From: Diabrotica undecimpunctata
Lineage: Eukaryota > Arthropoda > Insecta > Coleoptera > Chrysomelidae
Length of the DNA: 64,000 nucleotides
NCBI RefSeq assembly: GCF_040954645.1
Contig: NC_092807.1
Location: forward strand, 25,443,809-25,507,808
Direction of reading: 5' to 3'
How positions within the stretch are numbered: the stretch's first letter is position 1; the number at the start of each line of letters is the position of its first letter. The notes below the pieces were generated by a model. The model was not told the DNA's origin and ran no database searches. It saw nothing but the letters and a program-made list of their open reading frames with translations. A program made the translations under genes and the position numbers. This document shows positions 41,270 through 52,245 of the stretch, piece after piece.

Positions 41270-42740
41270 TCAGAAATCAACAAATTCAATTACATCTTAG
41301 ATCTAAAGTTTTTGATGCATGCATTATTCCGATATTAACTTTTGCGGCACAAACATGGACAATCACAAAAAAGAATATGAATATACTTAGAGTCACTCAA
41401 CACGCGACGTAAAAAGCAATGCTAGGTATATCACTTAAGGACAAGAAAACAAACACATGGATAAGACAGAAAACCAAAGTCACCGATGTGGTGCAAAAAT
41501 CATTAAAGTTGAAATGGGAATACGCTGGACATGTAGCTAGGAGCGATCTAAACAAATGGCACAGATCAATTTTAACCTGGAGACCATACCAACACAAAAG
41601 ACCCAGAGGCAGACCTATGAGATGGACTTCTTCTTCTTAAAGTTCCATCTCCTATCGGAGGTTGGATATCATAACGGCTATGGTCACTTTGTTGGCTGCT
41701 GCTCTGAAAAGTTGTAGTGAACTACAGTTAAACCATTCTCTAAGGTTCTTCAGCCAGGAGATGCGTCTTCTTCCTATGCTTCTTCTTCCTTGGATCCTTG
41801 CTTGCATAATAATTCTCAGCAGCTCATATTTTTCTCCTCTGGTTATGTGACCCAAATATTCTAGTTTTCTTCTTTTTATGCTGTTCATAATTTCTAACTC
41901 CTTATTTAGACGTCGTAGTACCTCAGCATTGGTAATCCTTTGAACCCACTGAATTTTTAATATTCTTCTGTAACACCACATTTCGAATGCTTCTATTTTT
42001 CTTATGTGTTGTTTCTTCAATGTCCAAGCTTCCATTCCATATAGTAAGATAGAAAATATGTAACATCTTAGAGCCCTCAATCTGAGATGCAACTGAAGGT
42101 CTCTGTTGGTAAGCATTGTCTTCATTTTCACAAATGCTTGCCTTGCAGTTTCAATTCGGACTTTGATTTCTCTGCTTTGGTCATTTTGTCATCAACCCAG
42201 GTTCCCAGATATTTATATGTCTCTACTTTTTCTATTTGGGTTTGCTCTATCATTAATCTTTCATTTCCATGTTGCGTTTGTGAGACAATCATAAATTTAG
42301 TTTTTCTCTTATTTATTTTTAGTCCGTATCTAATGCAATAATCGTTAATTCTATTTACCAATTCTTGTAGCGATTCCAGGGTGCCTGCCATTATAACGGT
42401 GTCATCAGCGAATCTTATGTTATTTACTATTCTTCCGTTTACAGAGATTCCATCACCCAGATCCGCTATCGCTTCCTGGAATATGGCTTCACTGTACACG
42501 TTAAACAGTAATGGTGGCAGAACACAGCCCTGTCTTACTCCTCTCTTTATATCTATATTTTCGGACTTTTGTTCTTCTATCTTTATATTGCCCTTTTGAG
42601 ATGGACAGATGATCTGAAAAGGACTGCCGGGAAAAATTGGCTACAAGTAGCGTACAATAAAACACAATGGAAAGGAAGACTTGAAGAGGCTTATGTTCAG
42701 ATGCGGACGTGAATAGCTAGACGAAGAAGAAGAAGGTATT
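41270..42740 (+). mobile_element. LINE C-terminal fragment, split by another LINE
   Basis: The plus-strand frame gives VFDACIIPILTFAAQTWTIT, KAMLGISLKDKKTNTWI and LKWEYAGHVARSDLNKW, then RPRGRPMRWT up to 41627. After the insertion 41628-42596 it continues as RWTDDLKRTAGKNWLQVA and ends with a GAAGAAGAAGAAG tail at about 42722-42737. This is the C-terminal region of an RTE-type LINE related to copy A. A 10-bp duplication TGAGATGGAC flanks the inner element. Confidence 0.85.
41628..42596 (-). mobile_element. RTE-type LINE, 5'-truncated, with 10-bp target duplication
   Basis: 969 bp between TGAGATGGAC at 41618-41627 and 42597-42606. It begins, on the minus strand, in the RT after the first catalytic Asp: GVRQGCVLP-like sequence near 42530, then VNNIRFADDTVIMAGT (catalytic box, about 42400). 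After a frame break it continues as MKMKTMLTNRDLQLHLRLR, RRILKIQWVQRITNAEVLRR and GRRSIGRRRISWLKNLREW to 41652. The TTCTTCTTC at 41628 is the tail (AAG repeats). Same family as copy C. Confidence 0.9.
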
Positions 42741-43299
42741 GTATAAGATGTTCCTTCTTTTAATTGTGAGGGGCAGCTCTATTGGACATCAGACTCAGTA
42801 AAACGCAAGTTTAAGTTAAATAAAAATATATTGTAATAAATCATAGTCCCTATGGTGACACCTTTGGGGGTATTAGGGATGAACTAGCCATGTGCATCAG
42901 AAGATGTCGAGTGGTCTAATGTGATTATGTGATCCAAGAATTGTTTGGTTATCTGATATACAATACACGAAACTAGATTATATAGATATAGTATTTCTTA
43001 GTTAGTTTTTAATAAAGTTGAGTGTTAACCTTCAATAAAAAAACGCACAATATTTATCTATGAAAATAAATTTTTTGAGGCAAAAACCCTAAAAATGCAT
43101 GAGACAAGTAAATTCAAGCCATATATTTGGCAATCCAACGAGTGGCATAATAAAAGTGGTATATATTTGACGAACAACTCGTGACATAGATATATATTTG
43201 TCAAACAACTTGTTGAAGGAAGTTATACATGGATAAATCAAAGTTTAGTGTGTTTAAAGGATTAATTAACGACAAAATTTGCCGGTTAAAACAGTGACC
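42741..43299. other. No gene recognised
   Basis: AT-rich sequence. Two related phrases ATATATTTGRCRAACAACTYGT occur at about 43165 and 43195 but no larger structure is evident. Confidence 0.4.
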
Positions 43300-44241
43300 T
43301 ATAGTATTTTTCATAAAAAATGGGTGCACGTCACAATTCATATAAAGTGACGTTACTTATATTTAAAATTTTCAGAACGTCAACCTTAGAGTTAAAATTT
43401 TCCTAACACAGCTAATAATACGAAACCCATACGGAACTGCTTGATCTTTCATAGGCGTCAACATGGTATAATAATTAGAAAAACGTAATCATCATTATAT
43501 TGGAAATTTTAGAATTATATTGATTAAATAACCAAAAACATTTGTTATTATTAATAATATAAATTTTATGAAATAACTCTTCAAGTCTAATATTCCACAA
43601 AATAATAATTTTAATTAAATATATTAGACAATTGTACGCAACTGATATGTGAATACCTCAAATTTTTTGACAGTTCAGCGTGTGGCAAAAGTGTTGCCGC
43701 TTTTTTAGAGTAAGAATTTTGTTTATGTTTTGATTTCTTACATAATTTGGTCATAATATATTATATATTAATAAATTGTATTTACAAATACATTCATATC
43801 AAATTTAGATTAATAGCTTTAAAAACTAATTATTGTTGTGTATTGTGATTGTGCTTTGCCAAAACAACTAAATAGTCTGTAGAAAGTTGATAAGCTTTCA
43901 TATAAGATAGATTATTTTGAACAAGAAATAATGGCGGGACTTTTTTACTATTAATGCTCTAAATAGAGGTAAGTTTAAAATTTAGAATATATAATTTTGT
44001 ATTAAAATGTTTTCTTATGTATTTTAGTGTGTTGCAGTAGACTTAAAACTAAGCGTATTTGCTATTATATAATAATTTGACAAATAGTTGACATTTTAAA
44101 AATTCCTCACTTACTAACTATTCTGATGTTTTGGCAAAGCCAAAACGGTTTCTGTTCTTTGGGCCAAAGCCAAAACGGTTTGGGTTCTGACGTCGTAAAT
44201 CTTGAATGACGTGCACGCATTTTTATATGAAAAATACTATA
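43300..44241. mobile_element. MITE-like non-autonomous element with TIRs
   Basis: The ends are inverted: TATAGTATTTTTCATAAAAA at 43300 matches the reverse complement of sequence ending at 44241, and the match extends through GTGCACGTCA (about 37 positions with a one-base gap). No transposase frame is present. If TA is the target duplication (43300-43301, 44240-44241) the element belongs with Tc1/mariner-type ends. Near the right end a 30-bp segment with CAAAGCCAAAACGGTTT is present twice (about 44135 and 44165). Confidence 0.65.
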
Positions 44242-44289
44242 TTCTGTTCGCGTTAATTTTCGCGGAGGTTCACGGCATTATTGAAAATA

Positions 44290-44712
44290 AGCTACTAGTT
44301 AGTACACATCTAAATCTGGTGAGCGAAGTCAAGTATCTTGGATGTTATACTCGAGGGTTACTTTGAATGAATTAATAGTACGAATAACCAAAAGAAAAAT
44401 GTGCGATTTAAAAACAGACATGTTATATTGGATTTATAATATGATGGTAAAACAAACAATTACATATTATGCATCAGTGACATTGTATCTTAAGTTGAAA
44501 CAAAATATTGCCATGCTCAAACTAAACAAAGTACAACTATTTGTTTACTTTTGAATCAGATTAGCTATGAAAGGCACACCAACGACAGCTACGGAAGCCC
44601 TACTGGACCTTCCTCCTTTACAAATAGTTATAAGGAGGGTGACAAGAATGGGAGATTATGGCCTACAAATAAACTTAAGCAACGTTAGATCAGGACATTT
44701 TTGCGGATTTGT
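44290..44712 (+). mobile_element. LINE fragment, I/R1-like, between RT and RNase H
   Basis: Frames read VSEVKYLGCYTRG, then YNMMVKQTITYYASVTLYLK, then AMKGTPTTATEALLDLPPLQ and IVIRRVTRMGDYGLQ. The TPT.A.EALLDLPPL.hVI phrase is typical of the connector before RNase H in I/R1-type LINEs. Decayed. Confidence 0.68.
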
Positions 44713-46845
44713 CCCAAGAAAAGCCACAAGAGAACACATCCTTAATGTCAGAGCTAATCGAAAAAACTCGTAAATTCAATACTCCCATGCTTATGTGCTT
44801 TGTTGATTACACAAAGGCGTTCGATGGCAGTAGCTATGGTCCATACTAGCGAAAATGGAAACACCCCACCACTTAATTCAACTAATTAGAAGTCTATATG
44901 AAAATAATAAGTGGTAAAAATAAACAACACCCATTCCGATCATTTCAGAACAGAGGCAGATGTCAGGCAGGGATGCATAATCTCGCCAACTCTGTTTAAT
45001 ATCTACAGCGAACACATTATGCAAAAGGTACTAGACGGATGGAAGGGTGGAATATCAGTAGGAGGTCAAAAAATCAGTAATTTGAGATATGCTGATGACA
45101 CTTTAATAATCGCGGCAAATCAAGAAGAAATGGAAGATATAATGAGATGTCTGAAGGAAAAAAGCAAAATATATGTACTAAAGCTAAATAGGAGTAAGAC
45201 AAAGATCATAATAGTAGACAGAGCTCTATATAATCTTCAACACATTAAAGAAATTGGTGGCTTTGAAGTAGAGAGATACGTAGACGGTTGACTATTGCTA
45301 GAACAGCTATAATGAAACTGGTAACAATTTGGAAAAATTCTAGCATAACAATAACACACAAAACTAAGGCTGGTAAGGGCACTCATTTTTCCCATAGCCA
45401 TATATACAAAAATATTGATTAACCAAGGGTTACACGAAGCCGAACAACTAGCCCAGGACAGAGAAGGATTGAAGGCAATCGTTAAAAAAAAGTAAAGGCC
45501 TAATTGTGTTACCACATCCCAAAAGGTATTAGGACTGAGGAGGAGGAGATTAGGACATAGTAACACCATACATGAAATCATGGATATAGAATGGATGACA
45601 ATTTTTGACCCAATGGTACTTAGATACATGCCTAAAGTCTCTTTCCAAATAGACACTTGCCCACGAAAGGGACAAGGCAGCGAAAACAATGGTTTAAATA
45701 TTCAAAAGGGTCGGGCGCAGGAATATTCAGTAGGGGGGCCTTTAAGTATATCTCTTCCAATAAAAAAATATATGTACTTTCGTATTTCAGGTAAAAATTT
45801 TTGCACTGTGCAAGAGAAATTAAGAAATGGAAGATATAATGAGATGTCTGAAGGAGAAAAGCAAAATATATGTACTAAAGCTAAATAGGAGTAAGACAAA
45901 ATCATGATAGTAGACAGAGCTCCGAATAATCTTCAATACATTAAAGAATTTGGGGGCTTTGAAGTAGAGAGATACGTAGAAGGTTGACTATTACTAGAAC
46001 AGCTATGATGAAACTGGTAACAATTTGGAAAAATTCTAGCATAACAATACACACAAAACTAAGGCTGGTAAGGGCACTCATTTTTCCCATAGCCTTATAT
46101 ATGCATCCGAAACGTGGACCTTAAAGAAAGCAGATAAAAATAAACTGGACCCCTTTGAAATGTGGGTATACCGCCACATGTTAAGAAAGAATATCCTGGA
46201 TTGATCATCGCACTAACGTATTGATATTAGAACAACTTAAAGTAAAGGATAGATTGCTTAAACAAATACAACAGAGATATTTGCAGTATTTTGGACACAT
46301 TGCTAGAAGAACAGGTACGATGGAAAAACCGATAGCCGAGGGTATAGTTAAAGGAAAGAGACCTAGCGGAAGATCTCCAAGCCGTTGGGTAGATCAAACA
46401 AAAATATTGATTAACTAAGGGTTACACGAAGCCGAACAACTAGCCCAGGACAGGGAAGGATTGAAGGCAATCGTGAAAAAACTGTAAAGGCCTGATGGTG
46501 TCACCACATCCCAAAAGGTATTAGGACTGAGGAGGAGAAGATCAGGACATAGTAACACCATATATGAAATCATGGATATAGAATGGATGACAATTTTTGA
46601 CCCAATGGTACTTAGATACATGCCTAAAGTCTCTTTCCAAATAGACACTTGCCCACGAAAGGGACGAGGCAGCGAAAACAATGGTTTAAATATTCAAAAG
46701 GGTCGGGCGCAGGAATATTCAGTAGGGGGACCTTTAAGTATTTCTCTTCCAATAAAAAAATATATGTACTTTTGTACTTCAGGTAAAAATTTTTGCAGTG
46801 TGCAAGAGAAATTAACACCAGGACCAGGGCCTTCAAATTGAAGCG
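44713..46845 (+). mobile_element. LINE RT fragment with internal tandem duplication
   Basis: RT frames: KATREHILNVRA, FNTPMLMCFVDYTKAFDGS (first Asp), from 44911 DVRQGCIISPTLFNIYSEHI and NLRYADDTLIIAANQEEM (catalytic box). The C-terminal region then appears twice: 45126-45821 and 45825-46803. The first copy lacks about 300 bp that the second keeps (LKVKDRLLKQIQQRYLQYFG and RPSGRSPSRW). Both copies contain LHEAEQLAQDREGLKAIVKK and the long MDIEWMTIFDPMVLRYMPKV segment. Many stops. Confidence 0.78.
45126..46803 (+). repeat. Tandem duplication within the LINE
   Basis: Unit 1 (45126-45821) and unit 2 (45825-46803) start with the same GAAATGGAAGATATAATGAG and end with the same TGTGCAAGAGAAATTAA. 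They differ by scattered substitutions and a deletion of roughly 300 bp in unit 1 between CCATAGCC and ATACAAAAATATTGATTAA. Confidence 0.85.
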
Positions 46846-47130
46846 AATCAATATATGCATATGGAGCCAAGCAGCTATGGGGCTCTTATAAGCCCTAAGG
46901 TGGACTTTAGGCTAATGTGGGAATGCTCGACATACTCGCGTTAACTCGACATACTGCTGCAACAACACAGTGTCACAGTGTGCTAGGGTTTTAATCCCTT
47001 ATATTTTAACGGAATATAGTCTTAAAAGAGAATATAAATAATCCTGATTTAATAACACAATACATGTTTAATAATTAAAAGATTCATTAACCTTATGTGG
47101 ACTTGAACTGGCAAGTGGTTTACCTTCATC

Positions 47131-47311
<181 letters not shown>

Positions 47312-48381
47312 AGTAAACGTTAAATATTGGGTTTGAAACAATAAAAAATGAAACGTGTACTTAAATTTTTAATATAAGTTTTTGGACATGGTTATTATCT
47401 TCATCAGGGAGCTACAAATGTGATAAATAGTTTGTTAACGTTAGTATAATTAATTAAAAAATTCCCTACTTACAAACATAATGAGGTTGTATCATCAATG
47501 ATGTTATATAATGTTGATAAAATTTATCTCACAGTCTGTCATCTTTGTTAAATATGAAACCTCTTCCTATATTTAAAATTCAAAAATTACTTCACATTCA
47601 CAACACTTAATTATTATAAAACATTCCTGACGTTGTTATTCTTAAATTGACTGGTTAATACTTCTGGTTTATTGTTAACTACAGGTATGGGTTTTTAACA
47701 AGAGATTCGATCTACTTTTGGAACTTTAGCTGTTGATAAAATGAAATCATGGTCACGAAATCACATCAAACTCGCCAAGGAATATAACCACAGATGTTTT
47801 CTTTTAAAATGTGGACTTATTACCACCACACATCCAACAAGTCATACAGCCAGTTCAAAACCATGGTCAAGACATCCAGAATACACAGGAAAAGCAAGTC
47901 AGGTTAGGAAACAAACTTTTAAATTCAGAAATTTGCAATAATCACGAATTAATAAAAAAATTTCAGTCAATAAACAGTTCATTAACATTGGAAATTTCAA
48001 TCTTAACAAATAGTTACATTTTTGATCATTTTTACAGTTCTCAACTTAGAACCTACAACAGAACTTTTCATGAGACAAAAGAAAAACATCTTAAAAAATT
48101 TAATAAATTATTAAAAATAAAGAACTAGATTCTAAACTCAAAACTAATCCTAGATGGATTAAAAATTTTTCTGATACCAGACGATATTATGAAATTTCTG
48201 TCTCTTGGTCTTAAGTTTAGTATTTAACCACAAATCGGTAAAGATATCTCTATAAAAATAATTTTAACAGATATTGATAACATTCTTATAAATGTATCTG
48301 ATAAAGACACTAAAACTATCCTTACAGCAAGATCAGTAAATATTTTAACGAATTCAGTTAACAATTCCAAACTTAAATCTT

Positions 48382-49320
48382 TTGTTAATAAAAACAAAAA
48401 AATTCTTAAAAGAAAATCCCAATTTGATAGTCACAAGATCAGATAAAGGAAACATCACTGTTATTTTGGAAAAACAAAAGTATTTAGATCTTTCTGTTGC
48501 TATAATAGAAAATGATACATCATATACCACATTAAATAATGATCCAAGCTCATCGATTAAACAAAAATGTAATAAAGTAGTAAAATCGTTGTTTGACAAT
48601 CAAAAAATAGATGAGGCCACAAAAAAGAGATTATCAAACTATAAAGGTATATCTGGAAAGTTTTATTGTCTACCAAAGGCACACAAAACCCCATTATCTG
48701 TTAGACCCATTGGCACACCTACAGAAAACATTGCTAACTACTTAACAGATATTTTAACGAATTCATATAATTGTGAGAATGAATACTATATTAAAGACTC
48801 ATTTCAAGTTAACAAATTATTTAATAACATACAATTAAAAGAAGGCTGCGTTATTGCGAGCCTAGATGTAGTATCCTTATTTAGCAATGTTTATCTAGAT
48901 ATATGTACACTTGCCATTAGTAATAAATGGGAGATTATTGCTCAACATTGTAACATTGATAAGGACACTTTTTTCAAACTGTTAACATTTCTGTTCGAAA
49001 ATAATTATTTTTCATTTAACAACAAATTTTACAAACACACTTTTGGTACACCTATGGGTAACCCTATATCACCCATAATTTCCTGTTATGTAATGGACCA
49101 TATACTACACACCATCATCCTTGTCCTACTTTATAAATTTCATTTTATAAAAAATATGTTGATAACATATTATTATCATTACCAAGCACGGGGATAAATG
49201 ATATACTTTGATATTTCAATAGTTACAATCCCTACATTTAATTCACATTAGAACGAGAAGATGCTACAGGTTCAGTACCTTTCTTAGATACCAAATGAAT
49301 ACCAAAAGATACCCATCTGC
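48382..49320 (+). pseudogene. Penelope-like reverse transcriptase B
   Basis: The frame from 48382 reads FLKENPNLIVTRSDKGNITV (the PLE DKG block), GKFYCLPKAHKTPLSVRPIG, SLDVVSLFSNVYLDI (first Asp) and FGTPMGNPISPIISCYVMDH, then changes frame before FIKKYVDNILLSLPS, where the catalytic box should read YVDD; here the fourth residue is Asn. Decayed sequence YFNSYNPYI and SVPFLDTK continues to about 49300. The N-terminal region 47740-48380 is full of stops. Confidence 0.85.
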
Positions 49321-49329
49321 TGGTTGATT

Positions 49330-49997
49330 GGTATAGAAAAAAAAAAGAAAAAAAAGTACTTAATTCAATTAAACTAACCGTCTATTTCTTCGTTTTACAC
49401 TAACACATTTCTTATAACAACGCCCCATATTTTAATTTATACAAATGAAGAAATAAATAGTCTTTATCAATTAATTGAACAGTAACTATACAACCAAGCT
49501 CTTCACACATATGCACGTGCTAAGCCGATTCTGGACCGACAATTTTAAAGCTTTCATACCAGTGAGAATTTTACTACACGTAATTTGCGGTGTAAAGAAA
49601 GAACAACTAGGGATACGAGAGTCAGTGTCGATTCGCTTCTTCTAAAATCTGCGCCTACGCTCTTAAGAAATATAAAAAATCATAATCACAATCAATTGTA
49701 AAGTTTTGGAATTATGACCTTATTTCTTTATGTTAATTTAATAAGCTTTTTGTTGAAATATTGACAGGTTAAAATTTCACTCGTTTATGATTAACAAATA
49801 TAAAATAATTTATATTCCCACGATACACCTAATGATGGGCCTATAATTTGCTGTACTAATGGTTGCCTGCTATTAGGGGTGTGGGATTTTCACTTGTCAA
49901 TACGAATATTTTTAAATTTACACGAGTGCTCCGAAAAGCCAATAATAAAAACCACTGGATTCTCGTGACAAAAACTAATTACGATAGAATAAAATTA
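49330..49997. other. Decayed interior of Penelope element B
   Basis: Lies between the RT and the right inverted arm, where a GIY-YIG domain would be expected. I find no recognisable motif. Confidence 0.4.
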
Positions 49998-50311
49998 AGT
50001 ATAACAATGTCAGGAATGTGTTTATAATAATTAAGTGTTCTGAATGTGAAGTAATTTTGAATTTTAAATATAGGAAGAGGTTTTATATTTAACAAAGATG
50101 ACAGACTATGATAAATTTTATCAACATTATATAACATCATTGATGACACAACCTCATTAAGTTGGTAAATAGGGAATTTTTTAATTAATTATAACAACGT
50201 TAACAAACTATTCATCAGATTTGTAGCTCCCTGATGAAGGACATAACCAATATACGAAAGCTTGGATTATTTTTATTTATCATATGGCACTTGACACATT
50301 TACATATATTT

Positions 50312-50313
<2 letters not shown>

Positions 50314-50356
<43 letters not shown>
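50314..50356. repeat. (TA)n microsatellite
   Basis: About 43 bp of TA repeats just right of the Penelope B inverted arm. Confidence 0.9.
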
Positions 50357-50359
<3 letters not shown>

Positions 50360-50442
50360 ATATATATAAATATTTTATATGTGTTTACAAAGTACCCATA
50401 ATTTAATGTTTACTTCCTTACATTGTCAGCAAATACTTCTGG

Positions 50443-50445
<3 letters not shown>

Positions 50446-50521
<76 letters not shown>
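50446..50521. repeat. (TA)n microsatellite
   Basis: About 76 bp of TA repeats abutting the left arm of the Penelope-like foldback C. Confidence 0.95.
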
Positions 50522-50523
<2 letters not shown>

Positions 50524-50700
50524 ATTTATAGTATCAGCAATCGGTCAGGAAATAAAACTCTATTTGTTCAGTCTCAATATTTCGTCACGATTTTGTGACT
50601 TCTTCAGGAGAAAACTGTATATTTATTAGAATAATTAATGATTATATGTGAACAAAATGAATATTTTAATACTTACAACTATAAGAATGAAAATTTAAAT
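50519..50700 (-). repeat. Left arm of Penelope-like foldback C
   Basis: Nearly perfect reverse complement of 60416-60600. On the minus strand it carries CTCCTGAAGAAGTCACAAAA then TCGTGACGAAATATT: a CUGANGA box, a GTCAC/GTGAC stem and GAAA, a hammerhead-like layout seen in Penelope termini. With the right arm it brackets a short element of about 790 bp into which BEL-2 inserted. Confidence 0.8.
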
Positions 50701-50860
50701 TTTTTTTTTATACAAAAAAAAAACCAACAACATCGTTGCCAGTTTGAAATGATAGATATTCTAGCAATTTATCATTTAATCATTGACATGCAGCAAAATT
50801 ATCATATTAATGATCGTTTTGTATTTGTTAAGGTATATAATAAAATGTATTTAGTAACAT

Positions 50861-51125
50861 TGTCCAATATCAAATCTTCATAATTCATATCCGAAATTGG
50901 ACAGTATAATTTTATCACCCAGTAGACCGAATGAATCTATTTGTTATTAAATACACACACGTAGTTAATTAGGTTACATACACATTTGGTCAATTATAAA
51001 TAATAATTTGGACATCAGTCAAAAGTACTGACAAAGTTAAACAATTTACATAAATTAAATACACATATCACGCTAGGTACGCGAAAAATATTGACCCAAA
51101 TAGAATTTATATAAAACTAATATCT
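50861..51125 (+). repeat. BEL-2 5' LTR, U3 part only
   Basis: Begins TGTCCAATATC; an inverted ATTGGACA follows 35 bp on. It ends with a TTTATATAAAAC TATA box at about 51108-51119. The remaining roughly 200 bp present in the 3' LTR are missing here. Confidence 0.85.
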
Positions 51126-51134
51126 ATAAAACTA

Positions 51135-51566
51135 AGAGCCGAGAGCAGTACCAGAGCCGAGAGCAGTACCAAAGCCGAGAGCCATACTAGAGCCGAGAGC
51201 GGTACTAGAGCCGAGAGCGGTACCAAAGCCGAGAGCCATACTAGAGCCGAGAGCGGTACCAAAGCCGAGAGCCATACTAGAGCCGAGAGCGGTACCAGAG
51301 CCGAGAGCAGTACCAAAGCCGAGAGCCATACCAGAGCCGAGAGCGGTACCAAAGCCGAGAGCCATACTAGAGCCGAGAGCGGTACCAGAGCCGAGAGCAG
51401 TACCAAAGCCGAGAGCCATACTAGAGCCGAGAGCAGTACCAAAGCCGAGAGCCAGACTAGAGCCGAGAGCAGTACCAAAGCCGAGAGCCATACTAGAGCC
51501 GAGAGCAGTACCAAAGCCGAGAGCCATACTAGAGCCGAGAGCAGTACCAAAGCCGAGGGCTATACT
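51135..51566. repeat. 18-bp minisatellite, 24 units
   Basis: Exactly 432 bp, built of AGAGCCGAGAGCRGTACY and AAAGCCGAGAGCCATACT variants in a loosely alternating order. GC-rich, against an AT-rich background. Because 18 is a multiple of three, two minus-strand frames stay open through it (ALG- and SALV-type hexapeptides), but nothing supports expression. It lies directly after the TATA box of BEL-2, where the R region should be. Confidence 0.95.
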
Positions 51567-51985
51567 AGAGCCGCAGAGCAGCCAAAGGACAGGACCGATT
51601 GCAGAACCCACCAGAAGCGAGGGATCCTCAACGTCTAAGAACACAAAAAACCGTAAGTTTTTGAATAATTACAAAATCTTCCAACTTTTACAATCTTACA
51701 ATTTAACAAGTTTTTTTTTATTACAATTTAACAATTTAGAACAACAATCTCCACTCTATCAATCGTATAATAATGTACTTTAGAATGCATACCATTTAAA
51801 TAATACAGAGAATTGATAAAACAAAAATAAACGTCATTCACAACTATAATTAACCAAACAGTAATTTTGTATGACAATTTGAAAAAAGAAACGTTCATAC
51901 ATATAGCTTGCTTTTAATTACAATTAAATATTTTATTTCGAAAAATTAAAATAATTACGTAGCAAACAATTTCATTTATTTTGAT

Positions 51986-52041
<56 letters not shown>

Positions 52042-52245
52042 CATTATAAGAGTGTGTGGATTACATCTTGACCTACCTCAATGCAAAGAATAGCACAGCA
52101 GGCAAGGTCAAACTCATATTTCGCTAAATTGCACATTCCGATAGAGAAGAAAGTGTTATAATACAGGTATACTTATTTAATACATAACGTACATTTAGTA
52201 TTGTCTAATATATTTACCGCTGAATGTAAAAATTTTAAAATAATC
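51567..52245 (+). other. BEL-2 leader with TA microsatellite
   Basis: Untranslated sequence before the polyprotein. It holds a possible splice donor ACCGTAAGT at about 51650 and a (TA)n run at 51990-52040. I find no clear tRNA primer site, consistent with loss of the LTR end and primer region. Confidence 0.5.

Larger units (their letters stand above)
47393..50248 (+). mobile_element. Penelope-like retroelement B with inverted terminal repeats
   Basis: The ends are inverted: 47393-47643 and 49998-50248 are about 251 bp each and clearly reverse complementary by eye. The plus-strand interior (47740-49320) is a decayed Penelope RT. Inverted as well as direct terminal repeats are known for Penelope elements. 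The right arm holds CCTGATGAAGGACATAACC followed by ACGAAAGC (50229-50260), a hammerhead-like core; the left arm has lost the GAAA. AT microsatellites lie outside both ends (47133-47311 and 50314-50356). No GIY-YIG domain is visible. Confidence 0.8.

Noticed and set aside
51135..51566. CRISPR-like array
   Set aside because: Units are contiguous 18-mers without spacers, in a eukaryotic retroelement. It is a minisatellite.
51107..51644. Two minus-strand frames of 147 and 170 aa with ALGSG/SALVP-type repeats
   Set aside because: The 18-bp minisatellite keeps every stop-free frame open. No start context, promoter or homology supports a gene.
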